21,947 nucleotides of DNA. Source: an uncultured Treponema sp. (GTDB taxonomy: Bacteria > Spirochaetota > Spirochaetia > Treponematales > Treponemataceae). Within the stretch, counting starts at the first letter, position 1, and every line of letters starts with the position of its first letter. The notes under the pieces are model-generated. The model was not told the DNA's origin, made no database searches, and saw only the letters and a program-made list of their open reading frames with translations. The DNA lies in contig CAKUWD010000020.1 in the NCBI GenBank assembly GCA_934699065.1, positions 1 through 21,947 on the forward strand. Reading direction: 5' to 3'. Both the position numbers and the translations under genes were made by a program. Shown one piece after another: positions 8,405-15,255 of the stretch.

Positions 8405-8584
8405 TCAAATAATTGAGTATATAGTTCCTATTGCTATTTGATTATTTCCATGACAGGGAACAATAGTCGTTGCTCCTGTATTTGAATTATGTCATTTTTG
8501 ATGTGAACCTTTCTGCCCTATAAGTTCAAAACCATTGGCTTTTAGTACAGAAATAATTTGTTTTGCAGTTAATCGTACAGGCAT
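8405..8584 (-). pseudogene. hicA: hicA toxin pseudogene (nonsense codon 31)
   Basis: Directly after the hicB stop (no gap) an ATG opens a HicA-like frame: MPVRLTAKQIISVLKANGFE, then GQKGSHQK with the catalytic His28. Codon 31 is TGA (8492-8494). Family members usually have an aromatic residue, often Trp (TGG), there, so a single G-to-A change would explain it. Reading continues normally after the stop: HNSNTGATTIVPCHGNNQ, and it ends with a TGA at 8405-8407 where the sequence meets the dehydratase relic. HicA is an mRNA-cleaving toxin with a double-stranded-RNA-binding fold. TGA is a normal stop in this genome (the ATPase gene ends with it), so the toxin should be dead. Order here is hicB then hicA. 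Confidence 0.85.
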
Positions 8585-8785
8585 CTATACTACCATCTGC
8601 AATATTTTTGATTTTTCAGGTACAAGAAAATCAGAAGGTTCAAAAAACAATTCAGCAGCTTCTTTAAAATTTGCTGCAGCTTCTTCCTGTGTAGCACCAC
8701 AAGAATTTATTCCCGGCATCTCAGGACAATAGGCAGCCCAAGAATCAACAACATCATCATATTCCAATACAACACGTAAAGTCAT
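8585..8785 (-). CDS. hicB: HicB-family antitoxin
   Basis: A 66-residue protein with the compact HicB fold: MTLRVVLEYDDVVDSWAAYC, then PEMPGINSCGATQEEAAANF and a C-terminal helix. The pattern 'Y-D-x4-W-A-A-Y-C-P-E-M-P-G-x4-G-A-T-x-E-E-A' is characteristic of the partial RNase-H-like HicB domain. It lacks the C-terminal DNA-binding domain of longer HicB proteins, so any autoregulation would be limited. The start ATG 8783-8785 has a perfect AGGAGGT seven bases upstream, and a plausible promoter lies just before it. The protein normally binds and masks HicA; its hicA partner next door carries a nonsense codon, so this is now an orphan antitoxin. It could still neutralise a related HicA elsewhere in the genome. 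Confidence 0.9.
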   Translation of the reverse strand: MTLRVVLEYDDVVDSWAAYCPEMPGINSCGATQEEAAANFKEAAELFFEPSDFLVPEKSKILQMVV

Positions 8786-8804
8786 TTTTGAACCTCCTGT
8801 TTAT

Positions 8805-8833
8805 AATATATCATCGAAAAAAACAAAAGGCAA
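8805..8833 (-). promoter_or_regulatory. Putative promoter of hicBA
   Basis: On the minus strand TTGCCT (8828-8833) and TATATT (8805-8810) are separated by exactly 17 bases, a sigma-70-like arrangement. The predicted start lies just ahead of the AGGAGGT of hicB. Confidence 0.5.
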
Positions 8834-8889
8834 TTAATTATCTCTACTGTAATAGGCCGAAGATGCTTTTTAGCCTCGAGAGCCTTAAA

Positions 8890-8907
8890 TTCTGGCTTAA
8901 GCCAGAA
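8890..8907. repeat. Perfect 18-bp palindrome
   Basis: TTCTGGCTTAAGCCAGAA reads identically on both strands. It lies about 57 bases upstream of the predicted hicB -35 box. It could be a dimeric-regulator site or a transcription-terminating hairpin without a loop. Confidence 0.6.
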
Positions 8908-9102
8908 ATACAAAATGAAAAAATACAATTAGCAGCGCAAGCAGAAAAAATAAAAGGATTAAATGAAAAATCAACAAAAATCTGCACAACAAGAACTAAG
9001 CAGCCTAAAAAAGTATAAGCAAGCAAGGGCTTGAATAATAAGCTTATGCTTCATAACTCATTCTTAATCCCCTACCGAAAATAATTTTATACTATAAATT
9101 GA

Positions 9103-10236
9103 TTATTGTCTACTTTTTATAATCTCAGCAACTTTCTTAACATCCTGGATCTTGCCTTTTGCAGCTATAAGCAGCGAGTCTTCACTGTCTACAATTACTA
9201 CGTTATCGAGACCGATTGTTGCGATGGTGCGTTTGCCACCGCGGATGTAGGAAGAAGTTGTGTCCAGAGCAATTACATCTGAGCCTTTAATGACATTCAT
9301 GTTGGCATCTTTTTTACTGATGTCATAAAGAGCTGACCAGGAACCTACATCATCCCAACCAGCGTTGAGTTTAACAATTATTCCTCTTGAAGTTTTTTCC
9401 ATAACGGCGTAGTCAATTGAATCGCCTTTGATTTTTCCAAAGGAATCCTTATCGAGACGGATAAAATCTGTATCTACTGTGGCCTTTTCAAATGCAGCAA
9501 TTGAAAGTTCAGCCATCTCAGGATTATGGATTTTCAATTCATCAAGGAAAACAGAAGCTTTAAATACAAACATTCCGCTGTTCCATGCATATTCACCCGA
9601 AGCAAGATACTCCTGAGCTTTTTCCAGACAAGGCTTTTCAACAAATTTTTCAAGATTGAAAACTTCCGCGGTTGTTGAATCTGAACTCGCGGTGGTTGCG
9701 GTCCCTGAGCCTGTCGAAGGGGTCAAAACCACCTTCTCACCCGCTTTCACATATCCATACCCAGTAGCCGGGAAAGTTGGAACAATACCAAAGGTAACGA
9801 GAGCACCGTTTTCTGCATTAAGGGCGGCTGCTTTTACAGCATTCTGAAAAGCCTTTACATCCGCAATAACATGATCACTTGGCAGCACCACAACAACCGC
9901 ATCCTTATCCTGCTTCATAGCGGCACAACAGGCTGCAGCAATAGCTGGCGCTGTATTCTTTGCCATTGGTTCAAGAAGGATTGTAGGGGTGGTTGAGCCT
10001 GTCGAAACCACCTCATCTATAACCTCACCAATTTGTTGCGCAACCAGAAATCTGTGTCCTTCCCCACAAGAAATAATGGGAGAACCAATCTCCAGCCCCT
10101 TAAGACGAAGCAAAGTTTCCTGAATCATTGTACGCTCACTAACGAGTGGCAAAAACTGTTTTGGATGGTCACCCCAGGAAAGAGGCCAAAGACGGGTTCC
10201 GGATCCGCCGGAAAGGATTATTGGTGTGATTTTCAT
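9103..10236 (-). CDS. manC: Mannose-1-phosphate guanylyltransferase
   Basis: Makes GDP-mannose from mannose-1-phosphate and GTP, the precursor for mannose, fucose or rhamnose-type sugars in surface glycans. The signature ILSGGSGTRLWPLS sits at the N-terminus, with PKQF, LPSDHV, FVEKP and NSGMFVFK blocks following in family order. I chose ATG 10234-10236 because GGAG lies seven bases upstream; the ATG at 10248 has none. Length is about 377 residues, so the C-terminal isomerase (cupin) domain of bifunctional AlgA/ManC proteins is absent. Two stretches are longer than usual: VVSTGSTTPT after EVID, and a Ser/Thr-rich linker before VFNLEKFVEKP. Both are encoded by small palindromic elements inserted in frame. 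A broken paralogue lies at 3892-4538 in the same orientation. The gene is alone in its transcription unit, with a possible -10 TATAAT at 10263-10268. Function is confident. Confidence 0.93.
   Translation of the reverse strand: MKITPIILSGGSGTRLWPLSWGDHPKQFLPLVSERTMIQETLLRLKGLEIGSPIISCGEGHRFLVAQQIGEVIDEVVSTGSTTPTILLEPMAKNTAPAIAAACCAAMKQDKDAVVVVLPSDHVIADVKAFQNAVKAAALNAENGALVTFGIVPTFPATGYGYVKAGEKVVLTPSTGSGTATTASSDSTTAEVFNLEKFVEKPCLEKAQEYLASGEYAWNSGMFVFKASVFLDELKIHNPEMAELSIAAFEKATVDTDFIRLDKDSFGKIKGDSIDYAVMEKTSRGIIVKLNAGWDDVGSWSALYDISKKDANMNVIKGSDVIALDTTSSYIRGGKRTIATIGLDNVVIVDSEDSLLIAAKGKIQDVKKVAEIIKSRQ
9666..9692. repeat. In-gene palindromic mini-element (copy 1, divergent)
   Basis: CCGCG (9666-9670) and CGCGG (9688-9692) flank a core containing GTTGAATCTGAAC. 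The manC pseudogene has the matching site at about 4455-4478, with core GTTGAGCCTGAAC. It encodes part of the Ser/Thr-rich linker of ManC. Confidence 0.55.
9703..9721. repeat. In-gene palindromic mini-element (copy 2)
   Basis: CCCT-GAGCCTGTCGA-AGGG: the 11-base core GAGCCTGTCGA is flanked by a four-base inverted repeat. It lies in frame within manC, in the same linker as copy 1. Confidence 0.65.
9988..10012. repeat. In-gene palindromic mini-element (copy 3)
   Basis: GGTGGTT-GAGCCTGTCGA-AACCACC: the same 11-base core as copy 2, with a different but perfectly paired seven-base stem. In ManC it encodes the extra VVSTGSTT segment. Confidence 0.7.
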
Positions 10237-10262
10237 TGCAAGCTCCATAAAATAATAACAGA

Positions 10263-10268
10263 ATTATA
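10263..10268 (-). promoter_or_regulatory. Possible -10 element of manC
   Basis: TATAAT on the minus strand, about 27 bases before the manC start. A TTGCAA lies 21 bases further upstream, which is too far for a standard -35 box, so the call is weak. Confidence 0.3.
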
Positions 10269-10320
10269 TTAACGAATTCTCAGATAATTTTGCAATCTTT
10301 CCTAACGTCATAATTATACA

Positions 10321-10443
10321 GAGGAAGAAACTCTGCTTTGCTCTCTCGACAGAAGATTCGAGGATGCTCTGATCTTTTAAACTTCAACGGTGATAATCAT
10401 CGTAACTTAAATGTCATTGCTAAACTAAGCAGGAATATTCGTA
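10321..10443 (+). pseudogene. Decayed remnant, second copy
   Basis: Reads EEETLLCSLDRRFEDALIF, hits a TAA at 10378-10380, and continues in another frame as NFNGDNHRNLNVIAKL and SRNIRNFF. The stop and frame change fall at one point, so a small indel would explain both. It is related to the remnant at 1746-1830: 20 identical bases and the shared LDRxFxDxLI...NFNG pattern. Without the frame change the C-terminal helix resembles the end of a transposase, but this is a guess. Too short and broken to function. Confidence 0.5.
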
Positions 10444-10598
10444 ATTTTTTTTTACCCTATTTATTTTCTTCAACTTTTTTTTTACTGTAGTGAATCAAAA
10501 AAAATAAAAAATACAGACAGTTGTGATAACCAAGAATATTTATTATTTCAAAATAAATAATATCGTAGAGGAATAATTGCTACTTCATATGAAATAAT

Positions 10599-10633
10599 AA
10601 AGGCCGCCAGTAATCATGTGCTGACAGCCTTTT
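10599..10633 (-). terminator. Terminator of the phosphoglycerol unit
   Basis: On the minus strand AAAGGCTGTCAG pairs with CTGGCGGCCTTT over 12 base pairs (two G-U) around a 10-base loop, followed by an A/T-rich tail. It lies about 22 bases after the stop of the GDPD-like gene. Confidence 0.65.
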
Positions 10634-10655
10634 AGACAAACTAAAGCAAACGATA

Positions 10656-11480
10656 TTAATTATCTACAATATCAGTGTAAATTGCTTCTATTCCTAAATT
10701 AAGCAAGGCATTTCTTTCTTCGATATCATTCACAGTGTGGACGTATGAAGAATACCCAGCTGCTAAAAATGGTTGAAGATATGTATCTTGCCAATCGGCC
10801 CAGTATGTAAAGCCTATTAATTCATGATTCTGTGCAAATACTAACAAGGTATTTACTTCTCTTTCTTCCGCCGAAGACGCATACAAAGTGTAAATTATAT
10901 TTCTAAAACCTAAGGCTCGTATCTGATCATATTCGGAAGCATGATAAATTTGTATGATAAAATTATCTTTCCACTTAGGGCAGTAATCGGCAATAATACT
11001 ACACCCCTGTACATTATTGTCTTTTATATCTGTTATAAATAAGAAATCAGGATTCTCTTCAAGAAATTCAACCAAGTCTCCAAGCCACATTGATGTAAAA
11101 CCACCATGAGTTTTACATTCAAGAAATTCATCTTTTGTTACAGGATAATCAGATAAAGCGACCCCATTTTTATACATCATTGTCCATTCATGTGTACATA
11201 CTAAACAATTATCACTTGAAATACGAAAATCAATTTCTGAGATATTATTCCCTTTAGCCCTACAATTTAGAAGAGCATTTTTACTATTTGTGTAGGTATA
11301 TAATTTTCCACTATTATCTTGTATCCCCCCCGCATGTATTATCCATTTCTCTTTTTTTATGACATTGCGAATTCTGTAAATCTCTTCGTCATCAGTTTCC
11401 TTAGGAACTGAATTATCCCCACAAGAAACAAATAATAAACAGATACATAAATATATTAGAATTTTTTTGATATTTTTCAT
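10656..11480 (-). CDS. Lipoprotein with GDPD-like (glycerophosphodiester phosphodiesterase) domain
   Basis: A 274-residue protein with an N-terminal lipoprotein signal (MKNIKKILIYLCICLLFVSC; lipid-attachment Cys20), so probably membrane-anchored in the periplasm. The rest follows the GDPD TIM-barrel layout: strand WIIHAGG (His49), then an NS-x-A helix start, the metal-site strand SEIDFRIS, and CTHEW with the second catalytic His. Later strands end with FITDIK and a C-terminal HTVND/IYTDIV pair. His-Ala-Gly in place of the usual His-Arg-Gly removes the Arg that contacts the phosphate, so substrate use may differ. It follows the phosphoglycerol-transferase gene by 28 bases and precedes a terminator, so it is the last gene of that unit. 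Removing or recycling glycerophosphate from a glycan or lipid is the natural guess. Family call is good; activity is inferred. Confidence 0.82.
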   Translation of the reverse strand: MKNIKKILIYLCICLLFVSCGDNSVPKETDDEEIYRIRNVIKKEKWIIHAGGIQDNSGKLYTYTNSKNALLNCRAKGNNISEIDFRISSDNCLVCTHEWTMMYKNGVALSDYPVTKDEFLECKTHGGFTSMWLGDLVEFLEENPDFLFITDIKDNNVQGCSIIADYCPKWKDNFIIQIYHASEYDQIRALGFRNIIYTLYASSAEEREVNTLLVFAQNHELIGFTYWADWQDTYLQPFLAAGYSSYVHTVNDIEERNALLNLGIEAIYTDIVDN

Positions 11481-11508
11481 TTTGATTTATATCCACAAAA
11501 TTAAAATC

Positions 11509-13050
11509 TCATGAAAAATTATCTATATAGAATTGTGAATACTTTGATAATTCTGTACTAAATTCTTCAAAGCCCATTTCTTCGGAAAGAGTTGGTGTTT
11601 CGGAAAACAAATCTGTTCCTAAACCTAATCTGTCGCCCTCAATTTCAAATCCCATGGCAGAAAGAATTGTAGGAAACATATCTGTAGTTGTAAAATTTCT
11701 GTTCTTTTCAGATTTTTTGATTGTTTTATTTGAATTAATAAAACAATTGTAGACATATCGTTCAGTATAAGGAGTGTTATTAATAAGAATTGAATCCATA
11801 CGTGGATGATCACCCATAATTACGATTGTTGTGTTCTCATAAAAGTCCTGTTCTTTTATCCAATTTATAAATTCATAAATTTGTTTATCTGCGCAAGCAA
11901 CAACATTTGCAAGATTTTCTGAATATTTATCTCCACAAAGTTTGCATTTATATCCACCTTCATGATGAGTATCCACAGTAAGCATTGTAAAGTTGAATGG
12001 TTTATCTTCTTTTGCTAACTGCAGCAATTCATCTTTCGCAATTCTATATAATATCTCATCTTCAAATCCCCACCAAACATAATAATCATCTGGAATATAC
12101 CCTTTTTCTCTAGCTGTAAATAAATCAAAAACTCTATAATTACCATGTTGTTCATAAAACTGTTTACGTCCAGCAAAGTTTCCATCAGAACCACACAAGA
12201 ATTCCTGAACATAACCTTTTGATGATAAAATATCCCCCATTGCCGTAATACCATTGGCAAACGAAGTATGAAGGTTCATTGAGTTCCCATGTACAGGAAA
12301 AGCAAATGGGACTCCTGTTGATGATGAAAATAATGCTCCCATAGTCCAGGTAGATCCAAAACAAGATGGAAAACCTCCAAAACTATCATTTACTGAAAAA
12401 TTAACATATTGCTTTGCAATTTTAGTTAAGTTCGGAATATAATTAATTTCTTGTATTCCTCCTTCATCTACTGATGCATAAGTAGTTTCTAGAGATTCAA
12501 CATAAATATAAATCAAATTTCTTCTTTTTCCTCTAACCTGTATATTTACTGGATTTACATATTTTTCTTCATAAATCTTAGTTGATGCCTTTTGCATTTT
12601 AAGAAAATCAAAAAAATGAACTTTACTGTCTGCAAACTTTATTGATTTAATAGCACAAATACTTATGATTATACAAATACAAACTATATAAATTACATAT
12701 AAATTTATACTCAATATTTTTTTATTATTTTTTTTTCTACAAATTCCTAAATAAACACGTATTTTGGAAAATATGCACTCAAAAATCAATACTGTTCCAA
12801 GATAAAAAATTACCTGAAAAATTAATACCCCTATGTTACAGTATTTTACTGCATTTTTTAGAAAATCTGTATCTGCCCCTTGTAAGGGAGATTTTATAGT
12901 AAAAAGTATTTCTGGTATACTTATCGAGAAAGATTGAGAAAACCATTCTGTTAAACGAGTAATTATAGTTGAACCTAAAAAAACGATTCCAATGATAGTA
13001 TAAAAAAGTAATTTTATAATTTTAAAAATACATTTATTCGTTTTTTTCAT
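11509..13050 (-). CDS. Phosphoglycerol transferase, OpgB/MdoB-like (LTA synthase/sulfatase superfamily)
   Basis: A 513-residue membrane enzyme. Three membrane segments (about residues 10-30, 70-92, 117-135) anchor an extracytoplasmic alkaline-phosphatase/sulfatase-type domain (about 178-480). Visible motifs are YVESLE (Glu185, a metal ligand) and GSTWTMGALFSSSTGVPF, where Thr236 is the likely nucleophile. WGFEDE (327-332), TVDTHH (358-363) and GDHPRMD (413-419) complete the metal site. The nucleophile block resembles the WTIAG-type block of OpgB more than the LtaS one. Known relatives move phosphoglycerol from phosphatidylglycerol to periplasmic glucans or surface glycans. The start overlaps the upstream small membrane gene by 17 bases (coupled translation), and a GDPD-like lipoprotein follows. 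Placement beside a polysaccharide cluster suggests the acceptor is the surface glycan. Superfamily is confident; exact donor and acceptor are inference. Confidence 0.88.
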   Translation of the reverse strand: MKKTNKCIFKIIKLLFYTIIGIVFLGSTIITRLTEWFSQSFSISIPEILFTIKSPLQGADTDFLKNAVKYCNIGVLIFQVIFYLGTVLIFECIFSKIRVYLGICRKKNNKKILSINLYVIYIVCICIIISICAIKSIKFADSKVHFFDFLKMQKASTKIYEEKYVNPVNIQVRGKRRNLIYIYVESLETTYASVDEGGIQEINYIPNLTKIAKQYVNFSVNDSFGGFPSCFGSTWTMGALFSSSTGVPFAFPVHGNSMNLHTSFANGITAMGDILSSKGYVQEFLCGSDGNFAGRKQFYEQHGNYRVFDLFTAREKGYIPDDYYVWWGFEDEILYRIAKDELLQLAKEDKPFNFTMLTVDTHHEGGYKCKLCGDKYSENLANVVACADKQIYEFINWIKEQDFYENTTIVIMGDHPRMDSILINNTPYTERYVYNCFINSNKTIKKSEKNRNFTTTDMFPTILSAMGFEIEGDRLGLGTDLFSETPTLSEEMGFEEFSTELSKYSQFYIDNFS

Positions 13051-13357
13051 CTTTATTCTTCTTAATTTTCAATTCAATATTTAGACATTCTGAAATAATT
13101 ACACTAATAAAATAAATAATTACCGAAGAAATAATTGCAAACAATGTATATAAGGCGGATTCCGTTACAATTATCCTATTTAATAACTTACGTGCTAGTA
13201 TTAAGAAACAATGTGTTCCAAGAATATTAAAACTTGTAAAATAAGCATATAAAAATAATGTTTCAAATGAAAATGACAATTTATATTGTTCTTTTCTACC
13301 AAAAAGATATATTCCGATTACTGGAACAATGAATAAGTTAATAAATGTAACATGCAT
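13034..13357 (-). CDS. Small membrane protein coupled to the phosphoglycerol transferase
   Basis: A 107-residue hydrophobic protein. The ATG at 13355-13357 is chosen because AGGAGG lies eight bases upstream; the in-frame GTG at 13366 overlaps that very ribosome binding site. About three membrane segments are predicted (residues about 4-20, 28-55 and 68-92), followed by a charged Lys/Glu tail. I recognise no family. The end overlaps the start of the transferase by 17 bases, which implies that the two proteins are made together, probably as an assembly partner or topology helper. The C-terminal tail is coded by A-rich sequence that doubles as the ribosome binding site of the next gene. It is the first gene of the unit that ends at the 10599 terminator; no strong promoter is evident upstream. 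Confidence 0.75.
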   Translation of the reverse strand: MHVTFINLFIVPVIGIYLFGRKEQYKLSFSFETLFLYAYFTSFNILGTHCFLILARKLLNRIIVTESALYTLFAIISSVIIYFISVIISECLNIELKIKKNKDEKNE

Positions 13358-14088
13358 AAAGAACACCTCCTATGATTTCTTCTGTTACAACCGTATATTC
13401 GTTAGTCTTTAATAAAACAAAAATATAAAGTATATATTTGCTTTATTCTATAATACACTATAATAATCACCTGAGATTCTAAAAAAATTCAGTTTTTAGA
13501 ATACCTGGAATTATACTTGGAAAAAATAACCAAAAAGGAACTGATAACGATGAGAAAACTCTTTTAACTGAGTAACAGTTGTGGATTTTTCTCCATTTTT
13601 TTATTCTATAGATTGTTAATAATGTTCATTTGCTTCACTCTCAGATATACAAACTCGAATAATTGCACATGATAAAAATCATTTATTTATTTCAAGCTTT
13701 ATTATTACAGTTATCTTTAAACTCTTATATATACAAGCGGATTCAATATAAAAGTCATTAAAAAAATTTATTTATTTTTTTTATAGCTCTATAATATCCT
13801 GCTCCCCCACCCATGATTGATGGATATTCAATGGTAATTATAACTTGTATTATTTTCATTTAATTCAATTTCCAACTTATTATATCCACCGTTTTTGCAT
13901 AGGTTTTATAAGTATAGGTAAAATTTGCAAGTAGATTCTTTGTTCTGTTATAATAACATTTTATTCCTTTGCACATTTGATAACCTTTAAGTGTTTTATT
14001 CAATTCAAAATATTTACCATAATCCAGTATTCAAAATTTTTGCCATATAGTAAATGCAATGTTGCAAAAACTTCAATTTGAATCTAAA
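13358..14088. other. AT-rich 0.7-kb stretch without an intact gene
   Basis: No gene of normal length is seen. On the minus strand, about 13860-14020 has a protein-like open run (ELNKTLKGYQMCKGIKCYY and on to VDIISWKLN). It ends with TAA immediately followed by an ATG for a 33-codon frame (13758-13859, MKIIQVIITIEYPSIMGGG onward). Both look like leftovers of genes formerly at the end of the rfb operon. A short AACTG/CAGTT hairpin (13566-13580) is a weak terminator candidate. The part next to 13357 must contain the promoter of the phosphoglycerol unit, but only weak boxes are visible. Confidence 0.4.
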
Positions 14089-15204
14089 TTATACTTTTCC
14101 CACAAACTCTCCTATCTGTTTACCCATAACATCTTCAACTCTTTCACCTGAAAGCCAAATCTTGTTCCATTCAACAGTTTTTTCAATAGCCTGCTCTATA
14201 TGCCAGGTTGGCTTCCAGGAGAAAGTTGCCTTTACTAATGATGTGTCTAGTTTTAAGAAGTTAGCTTCGTGAGGAGCATTTGGATCGTGATTTATTTCTG
14301 CTTTAAATTGGCTTCCGTAATATTTTCCAAACAACTCAACTAAATCACCTGTAGTAACACAATCACACTCATCTGGCCCAACATTGTAAAAACCGGCTTT
14401 GGAATTATCACTTGCCTGTACTGCAGCAATTGTAAGATATGTAAACAATGGCTCCAAAACATGCTGATAAGGTCTTGTCGAATTTGGATTTCTGATTACA
14501 AGAGGCTCACCTTTCTGTACCGCCCTTACACAATCAGGTATAATTCGGTCCGCGGCAAAGTCACCACCACCAATTACATTACCTGCTCGAGCTGTTGACG
14601 TTGGGACTACCCATTCACCATTGCCGTTTTTAAAAAAAGAATTGATATATGAATGAGTTACAAGTTCAGAACAGGATTTTGAATTACTGTATGGGTCAAA
14701 ACCATCAAGAGGTTCATTTTCGCGATAACCCCATGACCATTCGTTGTTGTGGTAAACCTTATCTGTAGTTACGTTCAAAAATGATTTTACAGGATGATCA
14801 GTTGTAAGGGACAGTCTAACACATTCGCAGATGTTTACTGTACCCATTACGTTTGTTTCATAGGTATAACGAGGCTCTTTGTAAGATTCACGAACAATCG
14901 GTTGAGCAGCAAGGTGTAAAACAATATCTGGTTTATACTGATTGAAAACTTCTGAAAGTTTATTATAGTCACGGATATCTGCAAAAACATTCGTAAGATT
15001 TGCAGGCTTACTTTTTCCATCGTAACCCAAAATATGGAAAAGGCTTGGATTTGTCGGTGGTTCAAGACTGTATCCTACAACGTTAGCTCCAGCATCAAGT
15101 AAAATTTTTGTAAGCCATGTGCCTTTAAATCCCGAGTGACCTGTTAAAAATATGGTTTTATTTTTATAGAATGAAAAAACATCAGAATAATGATTTTTTA
15201 TCAT
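14089..15204 (-). CDS. rfbG: CDP-glucose 4,6-dehydratase
   Basis: A 371-residue extended SDR that converts CDP-glucose to CDP-4-keto-6-deoxyglucose, the second step of CDP-deoxyhexose synthesis. TGHSGFKGTW (residues 21-30) is the NAD-binding glycine loop, close to the usual RfbG form. LHLAAQP (97-103) follows, then TTDKVY (146-151) and the catalytic Tyr172-x3-Lys176 in PYSNSK. GGGDFAADRIIPD later marks the RfbG subgroup. Length is normal. The ATG at 15202-15204 has AGGAGA six bases upstream. It is the last intact gene of the operon, 51 bases after the SDR, although its substrate comes from the first enzyme, RfbF. The usual rfbF-rfbG adjacency is broken here by the inserted pathway genes. Function is confident. 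Confidence 0.95.
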   Translation of the reverse strand: MIKNHYSDVFSFYKNKTIFLTGHSGFKGTWLTKILLDAGANVVGYSLEPPTNPSLFHILGYDGKSKPANLTNVFADIRDYNKLSEVFNQYKPDIVLHLAAQPIVRESYKEPRYTYETNVMGTVNICECVRLSLTTDHPVKSFLNVTTDKVYHNNEWSWGYRENEPLDGFDPYSNSKSCSELVTHSYINSFFKNGNGEWVVPTSTARAGNVIGGGDFAADRIIPDCVRAVQKGEPLVIRNPNSTRPYQHVLEPLFTYLTIAAVQASDNSKAGFYNVGPDECDCVTTGDLVELFGKYYGSQFKAEINHDPNAPHEANFLKLDTSLVKATFSWKPTWHIEQAIEKTVEWNKIWLSGERVEDVMGKQIGEFVGKV

Positions 15205-15255
15205 AATGTCTCCTAATATATAATGATTGCGTTATTTTTTAATTTTTTAATCAAT

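Larger units (their letters stand above)
8786..9102. other. Gene-less stretch between hicB and manC
   Basis: Apart from the hicB promoter, this holds a perfect 18-base palindrome (8890-8907). It also has a short plus-strand, Lys-rich open frame (8788-9018) that lacks a ribosome binding site and family resemblance. A relic of a helical protein is possible, but I do not call a gene. No terminator is obvious at the 3' end of manC. Confidence 0.4.
10249..10655. other. Gene-less stretch upstream of manC
   Basis: Contains the possible manC -10 element, the decayed coding remnant at 10321-10443 (plus strand), an AT-rich block with T runs at 10444-10500, and the terminator of the minus-strand phosphoglycerol unit at 10599-10633. 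No intact gene is seen. Confidence 0.5.

Noticed and set aside
8788..9018. Plus-strand 76-codon frame as a gene
   Set aside because: No ribosome binding site, no family resemblance, and its 5' end overlaps the hicB promoter on the other strand.
11625..12260. Frames antisense or shifted inside the phosphoglycerol transferase gene
   Set aside because: They lie inside a gene with full family motifs and show no ribosome binding sites; shadows only.
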